Origin: Thuidium tamariscinum
Lineage: Eukaryota > Streptophyta > Bryopsida > Hypnales > Thuidiaceae
Direction of reading: 5' to 3'
Assembly: GCA_947034885.2 (NCBI GenBank)
Contig: OX344750.2
Coordinates: 20,702,053 to 20,766,052 of the forward strand
Length of the DNA: 64,000 nucleotides
Shown here in pieces: positions 37,277 to 48,279 of the stretch (position 1 is the first letter of the stretch; every line of letters begins with the position of its first letter). The translations under genes were made by a program, and so were the position numbers. Below the pieces are notes generated by a model. It had not been told where the DNA came from. It did not search any database and saw only the letters and a list, made by a program, of their open reading frames with translations.

Positions 37277-37282
37277 GTTTTG
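36045..37282. other. Upstream region of kinase copy 1
   Basis: About 1.1 kb is conserved with the same region upstream of copy 2 (46189-47405), including TTGCAACT-type and CTTCACTTGTCCAATGCATG blocks. It presumably holds the promoter and 5' UTR. A 5' UTR intron cannot be excluded. Short open frames here are not conserved between the copies and are not listed as genes. Confidence 0.5.
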
Positions 37283-38323
37283 TTAACCCCTAAGCGTCCA
37301 GACTCATCTCCAGAATTCATGATTTTGGAAAAACCATCATAAAGTACAATATGGAAGAATATTTTGGAATTGAGATGCAAATAAAAGTTGTAGAGTTTGA
37401 GTTATAGATTCCATCCATGTGGTTGGATTCACCATTGCTATCACCAATATTTTTCTATAAATTTTAAAGGGAAAATTGAAAATGCCTTATAAATTCAATT
37501 CCAAGCAAAATATTGTCATTTCTGTGGTAAATTTTATTAGAATGGATTTGAAATGAGGTTCTCTTGACATGGTGATTTTTTGAAATTTTTGTGTTCTTTG
37601 ATTCTATGATCTTATTTTTGCAATTTTGGGTTTGAACTAGAGTCAATGCAATTTTGGCTTGAATCGACCACTTGACATACTTCTACATTTGTTATTTGGA
37701 AAAATATGTTCTACATTTGTTTTGTTTTGAAAAATATATGTATTCTAGTAACACCAAATTTAACCCTTGGATAGGACAACAACTTGATGAAGTATCTTTA
37801 AAAATTAGGATGACTTTCATCATAGTTATAATGAAAAAGAAATCCAATTTCAATCTATATATTGTCAAAAAATTGATTGTTGAAGCGCTTGAAGTATAAA
37901 CTAAAAAAATGAAGTTGAATATGGGTTTTTTTTGGGTTTTGAAAGCTTGACTTGATGTTTGACTATTTCACAATAGATGTATTTCTTTAGGGATTAATGT
38001 TGTAGCCCTTCTCTAATGTAATAATCTCTCCTAAGTCCAAAGGTTCTAAGTTCCAAGGGTGTTAAGAATATCTTTGTTGAAGCATGCCATACTCTCTTAG
38101 CAAATAGTTTTGCGTGCCCAATTGTTTTTCTATATTCCACCAATAGGAGATTTCTAAATTTGTCAATATAAGCCACAAAGCATGTAATGGAAGTCAAACT
38201 AATATAGAAGATCTTCCCTTTCCACACAAATTTTAAAAATAAACAGTTGCATTTCTTTTCCATACAAAAGATTTTCTATCATCCGTGGGACACTAAACGT
38301 TGGTGTTGATGTTTAAGGGTTAA
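37283..38323 (+). mobile_element. TTAA-flanked element, family B copy 2 (piggyBac-like)
   Basis: The left end is TTAA|CCCCTAAGCGTCC and the right end GTTTAAGGG|TTAA. An internal TTTAGGGA|TTAA junction at about 37989-37997 is also present, inverted, in copy 3, so it belongs to the family or marks an old nested insertion. The interior is shared with 32440-32989 (inverted) and with 47683-48280. Non-coding. Confidence 0.65.
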
Positions 38324-40069
38324 CCTTAGACCCCTAGATTCTTAAAACAAAAGATGGGCCTATCACCATTGATTTTAAACCTTGGTGTCCATTACTTTGT
38401 TTTGTGCCATTTTGCAACTAGATATGAAATCATATGTTCTACTATAAGTCATACAATTTTTAAATATTTTTTAGAAAAATTTGAAATTACTATCAATTTT
38501 TAAGAAGAAAATGAAGAAAATTCATGTAAAATACATTGTACGTTTGAAAATTTTGAAATTTCTATTATAGGTGAATATTATAGTTTGTAACATAAGTTTT
38601 AGTATAAACCAAAGTTCCCATGTCACTCTAGGATTAGAAAAATAGAGAATCAAACAAACGAAGGTTATGCCTTAAGTTCATATTGCTATAAAATATTGGA
38701 ATTTACAAATTTTTACAAATTTTTCAATTGGAGAAGAATATGCACTTGATAGGCTTCCTTTCATTTGTTGAACTCAAATTCAAAAATGTCACTTTTGTGG
38801 CTAAAATTCACATCAAGAGTAAATAGCCAAAAATGGCCAAAGTACACTAAAAGGGTGATTCCAAAAAATTGGATGAAAATTTTATTTTTTCTTTCTACAA
38901 TATTAGGTGAAGTCATCCTAAAAATATTACACATTGTCATCATATTTTTAGGATTAAACAACATCCACTTTAAAGGAGACATAATGGCAAAGGAGGAAAA
39001 AAAATCTCCTTGAGGTACTATATGGGTCTTCTTGCTTGTTCAAAGTTTGTACATTTAGGGTATGCATAAGTGAATAGTACATTGGCTTTGTAGCCTAAAT
39101 GTGGTACTTGGCAAGCCATTTTTAATTACTATTGAAGTAGATTTAGTAGGATGAAACATTCCCTTAAAATACATAAACTACTTTTTGTCAACAATTATCT
39201 CCAAACCAAGCTTAAAGGTTTTATCTTGTCATTTGAGGGTAACCATTCCATAAAAAATTGCAGCTATAGCTAAAAAATGGCCATTGGATGGCTTTCAAAT
39301 TTAGAAATTATAGTAGAAATGAAGAATGCACCTATTAGTCTAAAAATTAGATCATTTTTGAAAGACAACATTGGTCATAGGCTAGTGTCATTATAAGATT
39401 AATTTTGAATAGGACCTATCTTCAAAGTATTTTGCAAAAAATGATCTAATTTATAGACCAATATGTGTATTCTTCATTTCTATACAAATCTTGAAAGTCA
39501 TCCATAGGCCACATTTTGATGGTAATGTCTTTCCATCAAGTTCAACCTCCCCTCTTTTGGTTCAAAACCAATACAATTGGCATTAGAGTTGAAAATGATT
39601 TTGAGTGCAATAGAGAGTTGTTGCAACGTTTTAAGATTAAGATAAATTAGCCTTATCTTATCTTCAACCCAATTTTGTCATCCTACATTTTGGCCCCACT
39701 TCCAATTATTCAAGCATCCAAAGTTGTCCAAGAAATTATGCAAAATTTATCTAAAAATTTGACAAAATCAATGCATTAATACGGTTAAGATTAATGAGTG
39801 ATGAATATATGACTGGTGAATACTTAGGTGCTAATAGATATATAAAAAGTAGTTATGGGTTGTTAATAGGATGTTCATGACTCTATTCTATAGGTGGTTT
39901 TGTAATTTCATAGTTGAACACTTCAAAATTCACAAAAATTAAAATTTTGATTAAAAAAATTAAAATTCTACTTGATTTTGACTCATGAAACAAGTGCACA
40001 CCTCTAAAAAGTATTTTCCCCTCTTCCCGCCCCTTTTGAAATTACCCCTAATATAGTTAGACTACAAAT
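38324..40069. other. AT-rich DNA, no gene seen
   Basis: No coding frame stands out. A short inverted similarity, AATGAAGAATGCACCTATTAG (39318) against AATATGTGTATTCTTCATT (about 39461), with AAATGATCTAA inside, suggests another decayed foldback. It is too weak to list on its own. Confidence 0.45.
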
Positions 40070-40080
40070 TAGGATAGTAA

Positions 40081-40375
40081 CTTGGGGAGGACACTTCTTG
40101 TGTATTTGGGGGACCCACGTGCGGCGGTGGGGTATTTTTAGGGGGGCTATCAATTACTTGTAATCATTACTTGGCAACATTAAAAGAGCCCCTATTTTAC
40201 CATAAAGTGGAAAAATCAGCCATATTATCATCCCTATTTTATTTTTAAAACACTTTGCCTTTTTAATGTCCCCTATTTTATACATAAATTTCTTATAAAT
40301 TTTACCCAAGATTATTTAAATGTACCCTATCTTCCGCCGCACGTAGGTTATTAAAAAACGGGAAGTGTCCTCCCC
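40081..40375. mobile_element. 295-bp TIR element with exact 11-bp target duplication
   Basis: TAGGATAGTAA is repeated directly at 40070-40080 and 40376-40386. The ends are inverted repeats: GGGGAGGACACTTC on the left, GAAGTGTCCTCCCC on the right. A second inverted pair lies further in (CCACGTGCGGCGG against CCGCCGCACGTAGG). The interior has runs of CCCTATTTTA and is non-coding. The exact duplication indicates a fairly recent insertion. An 11-bp duplication best fits a Mutator-like MITE. Confidence 0.85.
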
Positions 40376-40386
40376 TAGGATAGTAA

Positions 40387-41589
40387 TAGGCTAATCTACC
40401 TTATTTGATTTGGCAATTGTCATTTAAAGCAACATGGGGATCAAGTAGTCTTTTATAGGCCTAAACAACTAAAGAAATATACAACCTATTACCAAGGTGG
40501 TTGGCCAAAAGAAATATGTTTTTTTAAACAAGTCATTTGGAATGGCTATGGAACCAAAGAAATTTCTAATAGCTTTGGCAATTTTGAAGTGGTCTTTATT
40601 GAAACATATTTGTGAATCATTAAGGCTTGATAAGGTAGAATGACACTCAAATCACATTCTCCAAGTCACATTTTTTGGTAGAAGGATCCAAGACTCCATC
40701 AACAATCAATAGGGTATAGAATTTCCATTTTCTCCATGCAATGCGTGTTTTTGTGCTTTTTCAAGGTTTGGATCAATAAGTTAATGACACATAAGCAAGC
40801 AAGAAAGTAGGAAGCAATGAATGGTAAAGTAATTCTTCAATGATATGAATTGGATGACTAGCCTCTTGATGTTGATTATGGGTCAAGTCCAACTTTTGCC
40901 TTTTAAAACTCATAGTAATTTCAATTCAAGAGATAAAATAACCAAAATTTGTGCAATTTTCATCATTTTCCATCACTACCCCTCTGAAAATATTTCCTTT
41001 GCCTTGCACTTCAATAGATCATATCTAAAATTGCTTATTTGATTTGTTATTGGTGGCTTTACTTTAGTATTTGTCATAAAAAATTCCAAGTTTTTGTAGA
41101 AATTTCAAAATACTAAGGATTTTGTAAGAATTTTTTTCAAAATCACATAAAATACAAATCATGATGAAAAAAAATATAATATTTTCAAAATAAAAGCACA
41201 TCATAATTTATGAGTATAAAAAATTGTAGTATAAAGAAATTTTTTTACCACTTCAAACCTAGTCACCAAATGTTATTTTCAAGAATTTGTCAAAATTCCA
41301 AATAGACTAAAAACTACTATTGCAAAGATTCATTAAAATGTTTTTACTTGAAAGCAAAAGAAATTGTTTTGAATGTCAAAATCAAGTTTTGAGGGGAAGA
41401 AGCTCAAAGTAATAAAAACACTATTGTAGCTAATGTATCATTTTTTTTGGATAAACCATCCTAATAAAATAAAATAAAATACTAAATAGTCTTGATTTTA
41501 ACTAATGATGTGGCTATAATCACATGAATAAAGTTGCACAAAAGAAAATCAAAAGAAAATCATCCATATTTTGATATGCACAAAACCCA
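40387..41589. other. AT-rich DNA, no gene seen
   Basis: Part of this stretch (40622-40662, TAAGGCTTGATAAGGTAGAA) resembles 32990-33030, next to the other duplication arm. The duplicated block may therefore once have extended further left. Nothing coding is visible. Confidence 0.4.
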
Positions 41590-41936
41590 CTTGACCATCC
41601 GAATTACACCAAACATCCTTGGTGTCCTTCTAGAGTTAAATATGTTATAGAACTCCCTTCAATAAGTGACAAGATTTGTCTAATCCATACAGATACAAGT
41701 TGTAACTTTACTGAAGGTCTAGATGTTTGGACCCTAACATATGAACAAGGAATATCTGCATTTAGTTACAAGTTCGCTAGTTGAAATCTAAATTTTTTGA
41801 ATTGACTTCAAAATTTTAGGAAAAAAACTAATCACTTTAGAGGAAAAAAAGAAAACATTATTTATTTTCTTAAGGATTAGCTAAGAATATTCTATGAACA
41901 ATCAATTGGTTCAAGAAAATGTAGGATTTTAGCTAG

Positions 41937-43184
41937 TTAAACCCTAAAGGACCAAATCATTAGGAGGGATTTGAGGGCTGCAAAGGGCCGTTTCGGGATT
42001 GTTCCCAAAACAGGGTCTGGGAACGGTTGGCCGCTGGTCAGCATTTAAAAAAAGAAAAGAAAAATTAAAAAATGGGGGGGGTCCTGAAATATGAAAAAAA
42101 GTCAAAAAAAAAAATTCGGAAAAAAAGAAGTCAATGATGTGGCAGTTGCTCGACCACGTCGGATTCCTGCAGAACTGCGTTCCCGCGGCTGTTTTCGCGA
42201 TTTCGGACTGTGGGAACTCACAGGCTCCAGAGCCCTCAAATCCCTCCTAATGAGTGTTTTTTTGGCAATGTAGTGATTTTGGGTAGGTACCTATGAATGG
42301 AATTTTTATTTTTATTCTTTGAGATTTTCACGCAATATTTCCCCAAGGTGTAGCTTTAAGGATCAACAATTTTCATGATTTTTGACTACATGGTTCAAAA
42401 GTTATTGTATGATATGTAGTTTTCATTGCTTAGTGGGTAGCTTGGGTAGTTAAAATAAATTCTTCAAAAATTATTATTTTTTAAAATAAAAACTTGAAAT
42501 TGGTTATTTAGATTTAATATACATGGAAAGATTTGAATCATTTCATTTTGATTAATGAGATAAAAGTTATGAGAGTTTAAGTTTGTAGGTAGTTTATTGG
42601 AAGTTATGTAATGTCTACTCTAAAATAAACTTTAAAATCCATTATTTAATTCAATTTTTAATATTTTAAAAAACAACAACATTGGATGTAGATTGTTTAT
42701 TACAACAATACAACCACTCGGATTGTCATTTTTCAATTCAATAAATAAATTGTTAACAATTTAGTCTTTTAATTAAATTGCTCTCTACTTCTTTCTACTT
42801 ACTATTTCTTTTTGTACATGTTGAACAATTTCAAAAGATTTGAAAATTTTCAAGCATGTAGCTAACTTGAATTAAAGAACGAATACAAAGAGTTACAACC
42901 ATTTTGGACATTTTTTCATACAAATGTGGCCTTCTAAAGTGCAATTGCCCGAATTCTTGTAGTGGTGAAAAAAGTTATTTTGTAACTTCAAACACACATA
43001 TCTTGCAATCTACACAACATAAATTTTTGAAATTTTTTCTACATCTTTTCAACTAGTGCACTAAAAGATCCTATAGTTACATTATTCCAAATATGGTTTT
43101 CTTTCCAAACTTGTTAGTTGTCCTGCAAATGAAAATTGTAGAACGGTTTTGGTGAAAGCATAGTAAAAAATCTTTAAGGGTTAA
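41937..43184 (+). mobile_element. TTAA-flanked element, family A copy 3 (piggyBac-like) with nested insertion
   Basis: The ends are TTAA|ACCCTAAAGGACCAAAT and CTTTAAGGG|TTAA. Interior landmarks match copies 1 and 2 (GATTTTGGGTAGGTACC, GTAGCTTTAAGGATCA, GATCCTATAGTTA). It is about 300 bp longer because a TIR element sits at 41958-42252, close to its left end. Non-coding. Confidence 0.75.
41958..42252. mobile_element. 295-bp element with perfect 22-bp inverted ends
   Basis: CATTAGGAGGGATTTGAGGG (continuing CT) at the left is matched exactly in reverse complement by AGCCCTCAAATCCCTCCTAA (continuing TG) at the right. A direct TA on each side may be the target duplication. The interior is GC-rich at both ends with an A-rich middle. 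It interrupts family A copy 3 relative to the uninterrupted copies at 15272 and 21482. Confidence 0.85.
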
Positions 43185-43374
43185 GCTCGAATTTCTCCCC
43201 AGACTGTGACTGCTTGAGCAGCCAGACCCTGTGTTCTCATCTCAGTTGGCAGCGGCTCTTGTGCAACCATTTCCTTGGGCCGAGAACCTAAAAGTATTGT
43301 AGTTCCACAAAATCTCTCATTTTTTCTATAAACTGTTTTGAGCTCATGTGAAGTTTTCACTGTGTTCCAACACT

Positions 43375-43698
43375 ATAACAAAACATGGTAAAAAAAAATG
43401 CACTCAGAATTGAGTGCGGTTTTTTTTGCCACGTTTTTGTGCATGCACACGTAGTGGGCAGTCAGCGTTTTTTGCATTTTCCCACTGCAATTTTTTGAAT
43501 TTTGGGGCGTGTAACATACCATTAGAAAGAGGCCTTCAATACCTTTTCAATGGTATATTACACGCCCCAAAATTCAAAAAATTGCAGTGGGAAAATGCAA
43601 AAAACGCTGACTGCCCACTACGTGTGCATGCACAAAAACGTGGCAAAAAAAACCGCACTTGATTTTGAGTGTGGTTTTTTTTTACCATGTTTTGTTAT
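43375..43698. mobile_element. 324-bp near-perfect hairpin element
   Basis: The left arm 43375-43523 and right arm 43549-43698 are reverse complements over about 149 bases with only a few mismatches, around a 25-base loop. The termini are ATAACAAAACATGGTA and TACCATGTTTTGTTAT. Arm 1 of the duplication lacks this segment at the matching point (between TTCCAA at about 33808 and GCATTC at about 33836), so it inserted after the duplication. The arms open in several frames only because they are complementary; it is not a gene. A transcript would fold into long double-stranded RNA. Confidence 0.9.
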
Positions 43699-44219
43699 CT
43701 GCGCAGATAGTTATAGACATATGAGAGCCGCCACATTCAAGGCCAATTCAATTCCTAATTTCATCTGTGCAAAGCTCCGAGCAGTCCTGAAGTCAAAGGA
43801 GGTTAAACCTGTGTAAGTTCTGCTCGGACCTTTCAACTCAGCATTGAGAATGTGTGAAGACTATGCCTCTCAATCGTGGAGAGCACTAAATAAGGTATGT
43901 GCAAACAGAATCGCCACTTGAAACGAATGCATGTTGTACATTTTAGCTGATGGTTGAGGTTGCAAGTACCTTATCTGAAGTCAGGATCAATCCTTTTTGG
44001 GAGGCACGGTGGTGCCAAATTGCACCATTTCAAAATAAACTTCTACTTCTTACCAGATGAAAGTAATATTTTTTCACAAGGAATTTCCCATTTCTATACA
44101 AAATATAAATGAAATTATCAAATTTTGGTTGAAAACATGCACAAAAATGATTGAGCAGTGTTTTTTAACCAAAAGATGTACGTATGTAGAAATACAATGC
44201 TTCACCAAATTCTAAATGA

Positions 44220-46188
44220 TTACCGTCTTCTTCTAAGTCTTTGCCGTGTTTCCCGTCTTCGCACTTCCTCACAACGGTCCGGTCTCGGAGGCTCTCTCTC
44301 GTGGACGAGATCTCTTGCGTCAAATTTATATGTCAATCCAAAGCATTGGCCGAATGAGAGCGACTTCCTTCGCACCCGTTCCGTCCATGCCTCCACTCTA
44401 GAGCGTGGCGGCACCACAGGGTTTCCAAAGTGGATGCCACCAAGGACATCACATATCGTGGAGAACTTGGGCCTCACCTCAAGGATCATCGTTCCAACAC
44501 TTCGAGATGAGTCCCGCCAACTTCGGATGTACTCCAGCAGGGAGCTTCGGCCTGCGCTTCGCCATCACGTCCCTCTCATTCAAATGCTCGTGAGGTGCAT
44601 TACCGGTCAGAATTTCGTAGCATGTCATAGCAAAACTGTACACATCCGTCTTCAGTAGCTGCTCATTTCTGAGCTCGCCTCTCTTCGCCCTTAGGACCTC
44701 GGGAGCTCGCCACAGATTCGTGCCGACACGGTGCGCAACATGTGGGTTTCCAATACGATGGGATGCTCCAAAATCTGTGATTTTCACATCAAACCGTCCA
44801 CAGTGGTCGTGGACCAACACATTCCCTGCCTTCATGTCCCTGTGGACGACATTCTTTGAGTGCAGGAAGTTCAAACCCAGAGCTATCTTGAGGGACAGCT
44901 CCCGAGCTTCAGCGCCGCTGAATAGAGGGGACGATGTCCGACCTTTCTTGCGCAAGAGCTGTGAGCGAGAATTGATCAGTTTTCGGAGATCCATGTCCAT
45001 GCGCTCCATCATGATCCAGCCGCCATTGTCATCAATAGAAACACCCATCAACCGAGCAATGTGTGGATGCTGAAGCTTCATAAGAAACTCCACTTCCTCT
45101 TTGAAACTCAGAGACAACCACTTGAATCTTTTCACTGCAAATGCGCATCCCAGCCAATTCACTTCGTACACTTCGTTGTTGCCTCCGGCTCCAATGCGTC
45201 GCCTCCACTCTACATCGGCAGGGTTTATGGACAGATGGATCGGCAACGTTTCTAACATACTTGCAAACTCCACGCATTTATTTCCTTGATCGTCTTTATG
45301 GGTGGTCCAATGTAGCGCACAATCTTCGGTCACGGTCGTTTGCTTTCGGGCTTGATCACATGCAGCACGGATAGTAGCCAATCTATTACATATTGCAGAA
45401 AATCCAGGCCTGCTCTTTGGGTTCTCATCTGCGCATTTGAGGATAAGCTCCGCCAGGTCTCTATCAATGCCAGGAGGAAGCTCTAACCTAGCCGCTGCTT
45501 CTCTAACTCTCCGTTCCAAGTTTTCAGTGCAGCAAGCGCAGCAAGGCAACAAGTACAAGCGCTTTCTTCCTGATAGAAGTGCAGTGCAAAGTAAAGAGAA
45601 ATCATAAACATCTGCAGCTTTTGACGAGTTTCTGGCATGATCTGAGAACGCAAAACCGCCGATCTTTATGTCAAGCTGGCCATCGGTATGCACATTCATC
45701 AAAATAATGTTACCAGTCAGGGATCCGTGTACAACTTTTCTGCCATGCAAGAACCTCATACCCAAAGCAATCTTCATTGCGATGTCAATAACTTCGCAGC
45801 CATCAAAGAGAGGAGCCCTCGATGCCCAGTGGCGATCATTCATAACATTTAGCAGGTTAGTTTCCATGCGCTCCATCACTATGGACACCTTTCTTTGCCG
45901 AGAGTCCACGTTGAAACCCAGAAGTTGCACTACGTGCGGATGTGGAAGCCTCATTAAGATCTCCAGTTCCTTGGGGTAAGGTTTGAACACTTGGAAGTCA
46001 GAAATGGCGAGTTCTTTGACCGCAACCTCGCAACCGAGCCAAGTGCCACTTTTCACCTCGCTAGAGATTCCGAAGCCAATGAGATTTCCTATATGCAAGT
46101 CAGATGATGAAATCCTGAGATGCTCTGGAATGCTTCGGAATCTAGTTCGGCGTGTAGCCTGTGCCACGTGCGGCACCATCAAGTCCAT
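44220..46188 (-). pseudogene. Tandem pseudokinase-kinase protein, copy 2, frameshifted near its 3' end
   Basis: The frame starts at MDLMVPHVAQATRR (46188) and is nearly identical to copy 1 until KCWNDDP. There an extra A (CCTCAAGGATC in place of CCTCAGGATC on the plus strand, about 44485) creates a TGA at 44479-44481 after residue 569. The lost tail continues in another frame (EVRPKFSTICDVLGG...) to 44220. The cut removes the late kinase Arg and the final helix, so stability is doubtful. All HRD, DFG and APE motifs remain before the break. HGS and GGF in the first domain are conserved too. A 42-bp in-frame insertion near 45527-45568 adds a Cys-rich stretch (LPCCACC). It is either a young pseudogene, a truncated but expressed paralogue, or a sequencing error; raw reads would decide. 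Confidence 0.8.
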
Positions 46189-47682
46189 GGAAAGGAAGAA
46201 GAAGAAGAACGACCCTAAGGCTGGCGTGAATAACTTAGAGCCTGTTGGGGTTCTTGTACTCGCAAGTGAAGAGGAACTGCACCGATCACTGTGATACGAT
46301 TCAAATTATCCAATACTGTAGAAACATAAACAAATAGAGCTTGCAATTCGTGATTCCTAACTCGGTCTACTAACTCAGGAATTCAAGAAAGAGAAATCTT
46401 CGGTTGCGTTTTGAGAACCATCACCTGCGTGACCATCACAAAGCTCCATCAGACACCTTGTCTGAATCAAAGTAATAGCAAACCCTAGCGAATATCTCTA
46501 ACTACACCAGATTGCAAGTTTGCAACTCTAACCCAAAGATGATCCTTGTAGATTCTTGTGCACAATTCCAACATGAAATCCAGATTCAATTTTTGATACA
46601 CCAATAATCAACACTTTAGAAATTCATTAATTGAGTCATATGGCGTTACAAAACTACACAATAACTCAGTAAGATGCATTAGAACCCTCTTTCAATTGCT
46701 GAAATGATTCAAACAATTTGAAACAAGTAAATGGCTTAAATCCTCCTCATGCTAATGAGGACGCGTACATACCTTGAGGAATAGTGCTTGCCACCAATTC
46801 TTGGTGAACACGAAGGGTTATAAATCCTTCACTTGTCCAATGCATGCATGCTACAATCTTGCCCCATGGTCTACCTTTCTACAATGATTCCTAACCCCAA
46901 TTCTGTGCTAAATATGGGAGGTCAAATTAAAAGTACAGCTAGGAAATCCTTGACTGAGTTTTTGAAAGAGAGGGAGAATCTATAAGAGGAGAACCAAGAA
47001 GCCATTTCTCCTTTGTGCGAGCTCATCCTCTTCACTAAGGTAACTTAGAGACAGCTTGAGTCTGTCAGCAAGAGCTACTGACCCTACCGACTTTCAAACT
47101 GAAGCCACAAGACGAATATCGGAAACTCTCGTATCTCCGAAATACTCTACAGCAAGTTGCTGCGTTGCATCCACTCCGTCCACTGTGCTCACAGGAAACT
47201 AAAAATGCGTCGCCACTCTGCCTTCGCAAGGATTCAGAAAGCAGGAGAGTTCCTATCGTCTGCTGGCTCTGCTAGAGTGCGGTTGCCCACTAATATTAGC
47301 TTCGCATGCTTGGTTACTGTACCGACAGTCGCCCCCCGTTTCGAGTGCAGCACAGGCGCCACGAAATTGCAGCCCACTACAAATCTTCAAATGTCAAATT
47401 TGGCAAACCTTCATAACATTCAGTACTGTAGCATTGGCTGGCTTTGCCTTCTCGCAGCAGTGGAGGGTGTTGAGTATTTGATACTCCAAGAGTGTTTTAT
47501 AAGTAACTACTCAAATAAGTGGACATGTGGAGGATGGAGATGGAGAGGCTGGTGAGTGTGGAATATGCTACACTCTTCACTGTAAAGAGAAGGCAGAGCC
47601 ACGACATGCTAGTGAATCTTATGTTGGGTTTTTTTTTCAACATACCCATTATTGGTATGTTGTTTTTTTCCAACATACCCCC
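46189..47682. other. Upstream region of kinase copy 2
   Basis: The part to 47405 matches the promoter region of copy 1. The part 47430-47610 has no match in arm 1 and shows weak inverted ends (GGCTTTGCCTTCTC against GAGAAGGCAGAGCC), so it may be a small insertion. A short palindromic CAACATACC tract follows at about 47620-47680. Confidence 0.45.
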
Positions 47683-48279
47683 AAGCGTGTAGGCTCATCT
47701 CACTAGAATGGATGCTTTTGAAAAAATTACTCCGTATTATAAAGTGCTATATGGAAGAGTATTTTGGGATCGAGATGCAAAAAAAATTGAGGACTTGGAG
47801 TTTTAAATTCCATCCATACGTGTCTGTCACTCATGTAAGCTCAAGTCAAATAACCAAGGCATAGCAACATGAAGTGCCATGATTGATTTTTGTTGTGACT
47901 TACATTTACAAGTTTAAAAATCTTCTATTGGTGGGATATAGAAAAACAATTGGGTAAGCCAAACCATTTGTCACGAAAATATGGCATGCCTTGATGGAGA
48001 TGCTTTTAAGAATCTTGGATCATATAACCCTTGGACCTGGGAGAGGTTATTGCTTTTATTAGAGAAGGGTTACAACATTAATCTCTAAAGAAATATATCT
48101 AATTTTTAGAGATACTTTATGAAGTTGTTGTCTTATCCAAGGGAGGATTTGTTGTGACTAGAATACATATTTTTCTAAAAGTTCAAATGTGGAAGTTTGT
48201 CAATTAGTGGACTTGCATTGAGTCTAGTTCAAACATGGGATTGCTAAAATGAGGACACAAAAATTGAGAAAAATCACAT
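47683..48279. mobile_element. Family B copy 3, internally inverted
   Basis: The first about 190 bases follow copy 2 in direct orientation (AAGCG...AGGCTCATCTC against 37291). From about 47878 to 48280 the sequence is copy 2 in reverse (about 38240 down to 37600), including the inverted TTAA|TCTCTAAAG junction and CTTATCCAAGGGAGGATTTG. The copy was therefore rearranged by an inversion after or during its spread. Confidence 0.65.

Larger units (their letters stand above)
41590..47405. other. Segmental duplication arm 2 (interrupted by elements)
   Basis: Homologous to 33500-37276. Relative to arm 1 it has gained a family A element (41937-43184) with a further element nested inside, a 324-bp hairpin element (43375-43698), and a stretch near 43975-44220. 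All three lie in the 3' flank of the kinase copy. Confidence 0.8.

Noticed and set aside
37263..37280. TTTAGGGTTTAGGG telomere-like repeat
   Set aside because: Only two units, beside a TTAA element; far too short for an interstitial telomere.
43375..43698. Hairpin as a microRNA precursor
   Set aside because: The arms are far too long and too perfect for a MIRNA gene, and the ends look like transposon termini.
43414..43816. Plus-strand frames over the hairpin
   Set aside because: Open only because the two arms are complementary; no protein family resemblance.
44220..44489. Separate small gene on the minus strand with MILEVRPKFSTICDVLGG
   Set aside because: This is the frameshifted tail of kinase copy 2; it lines up with the C-terminus of copy 1.
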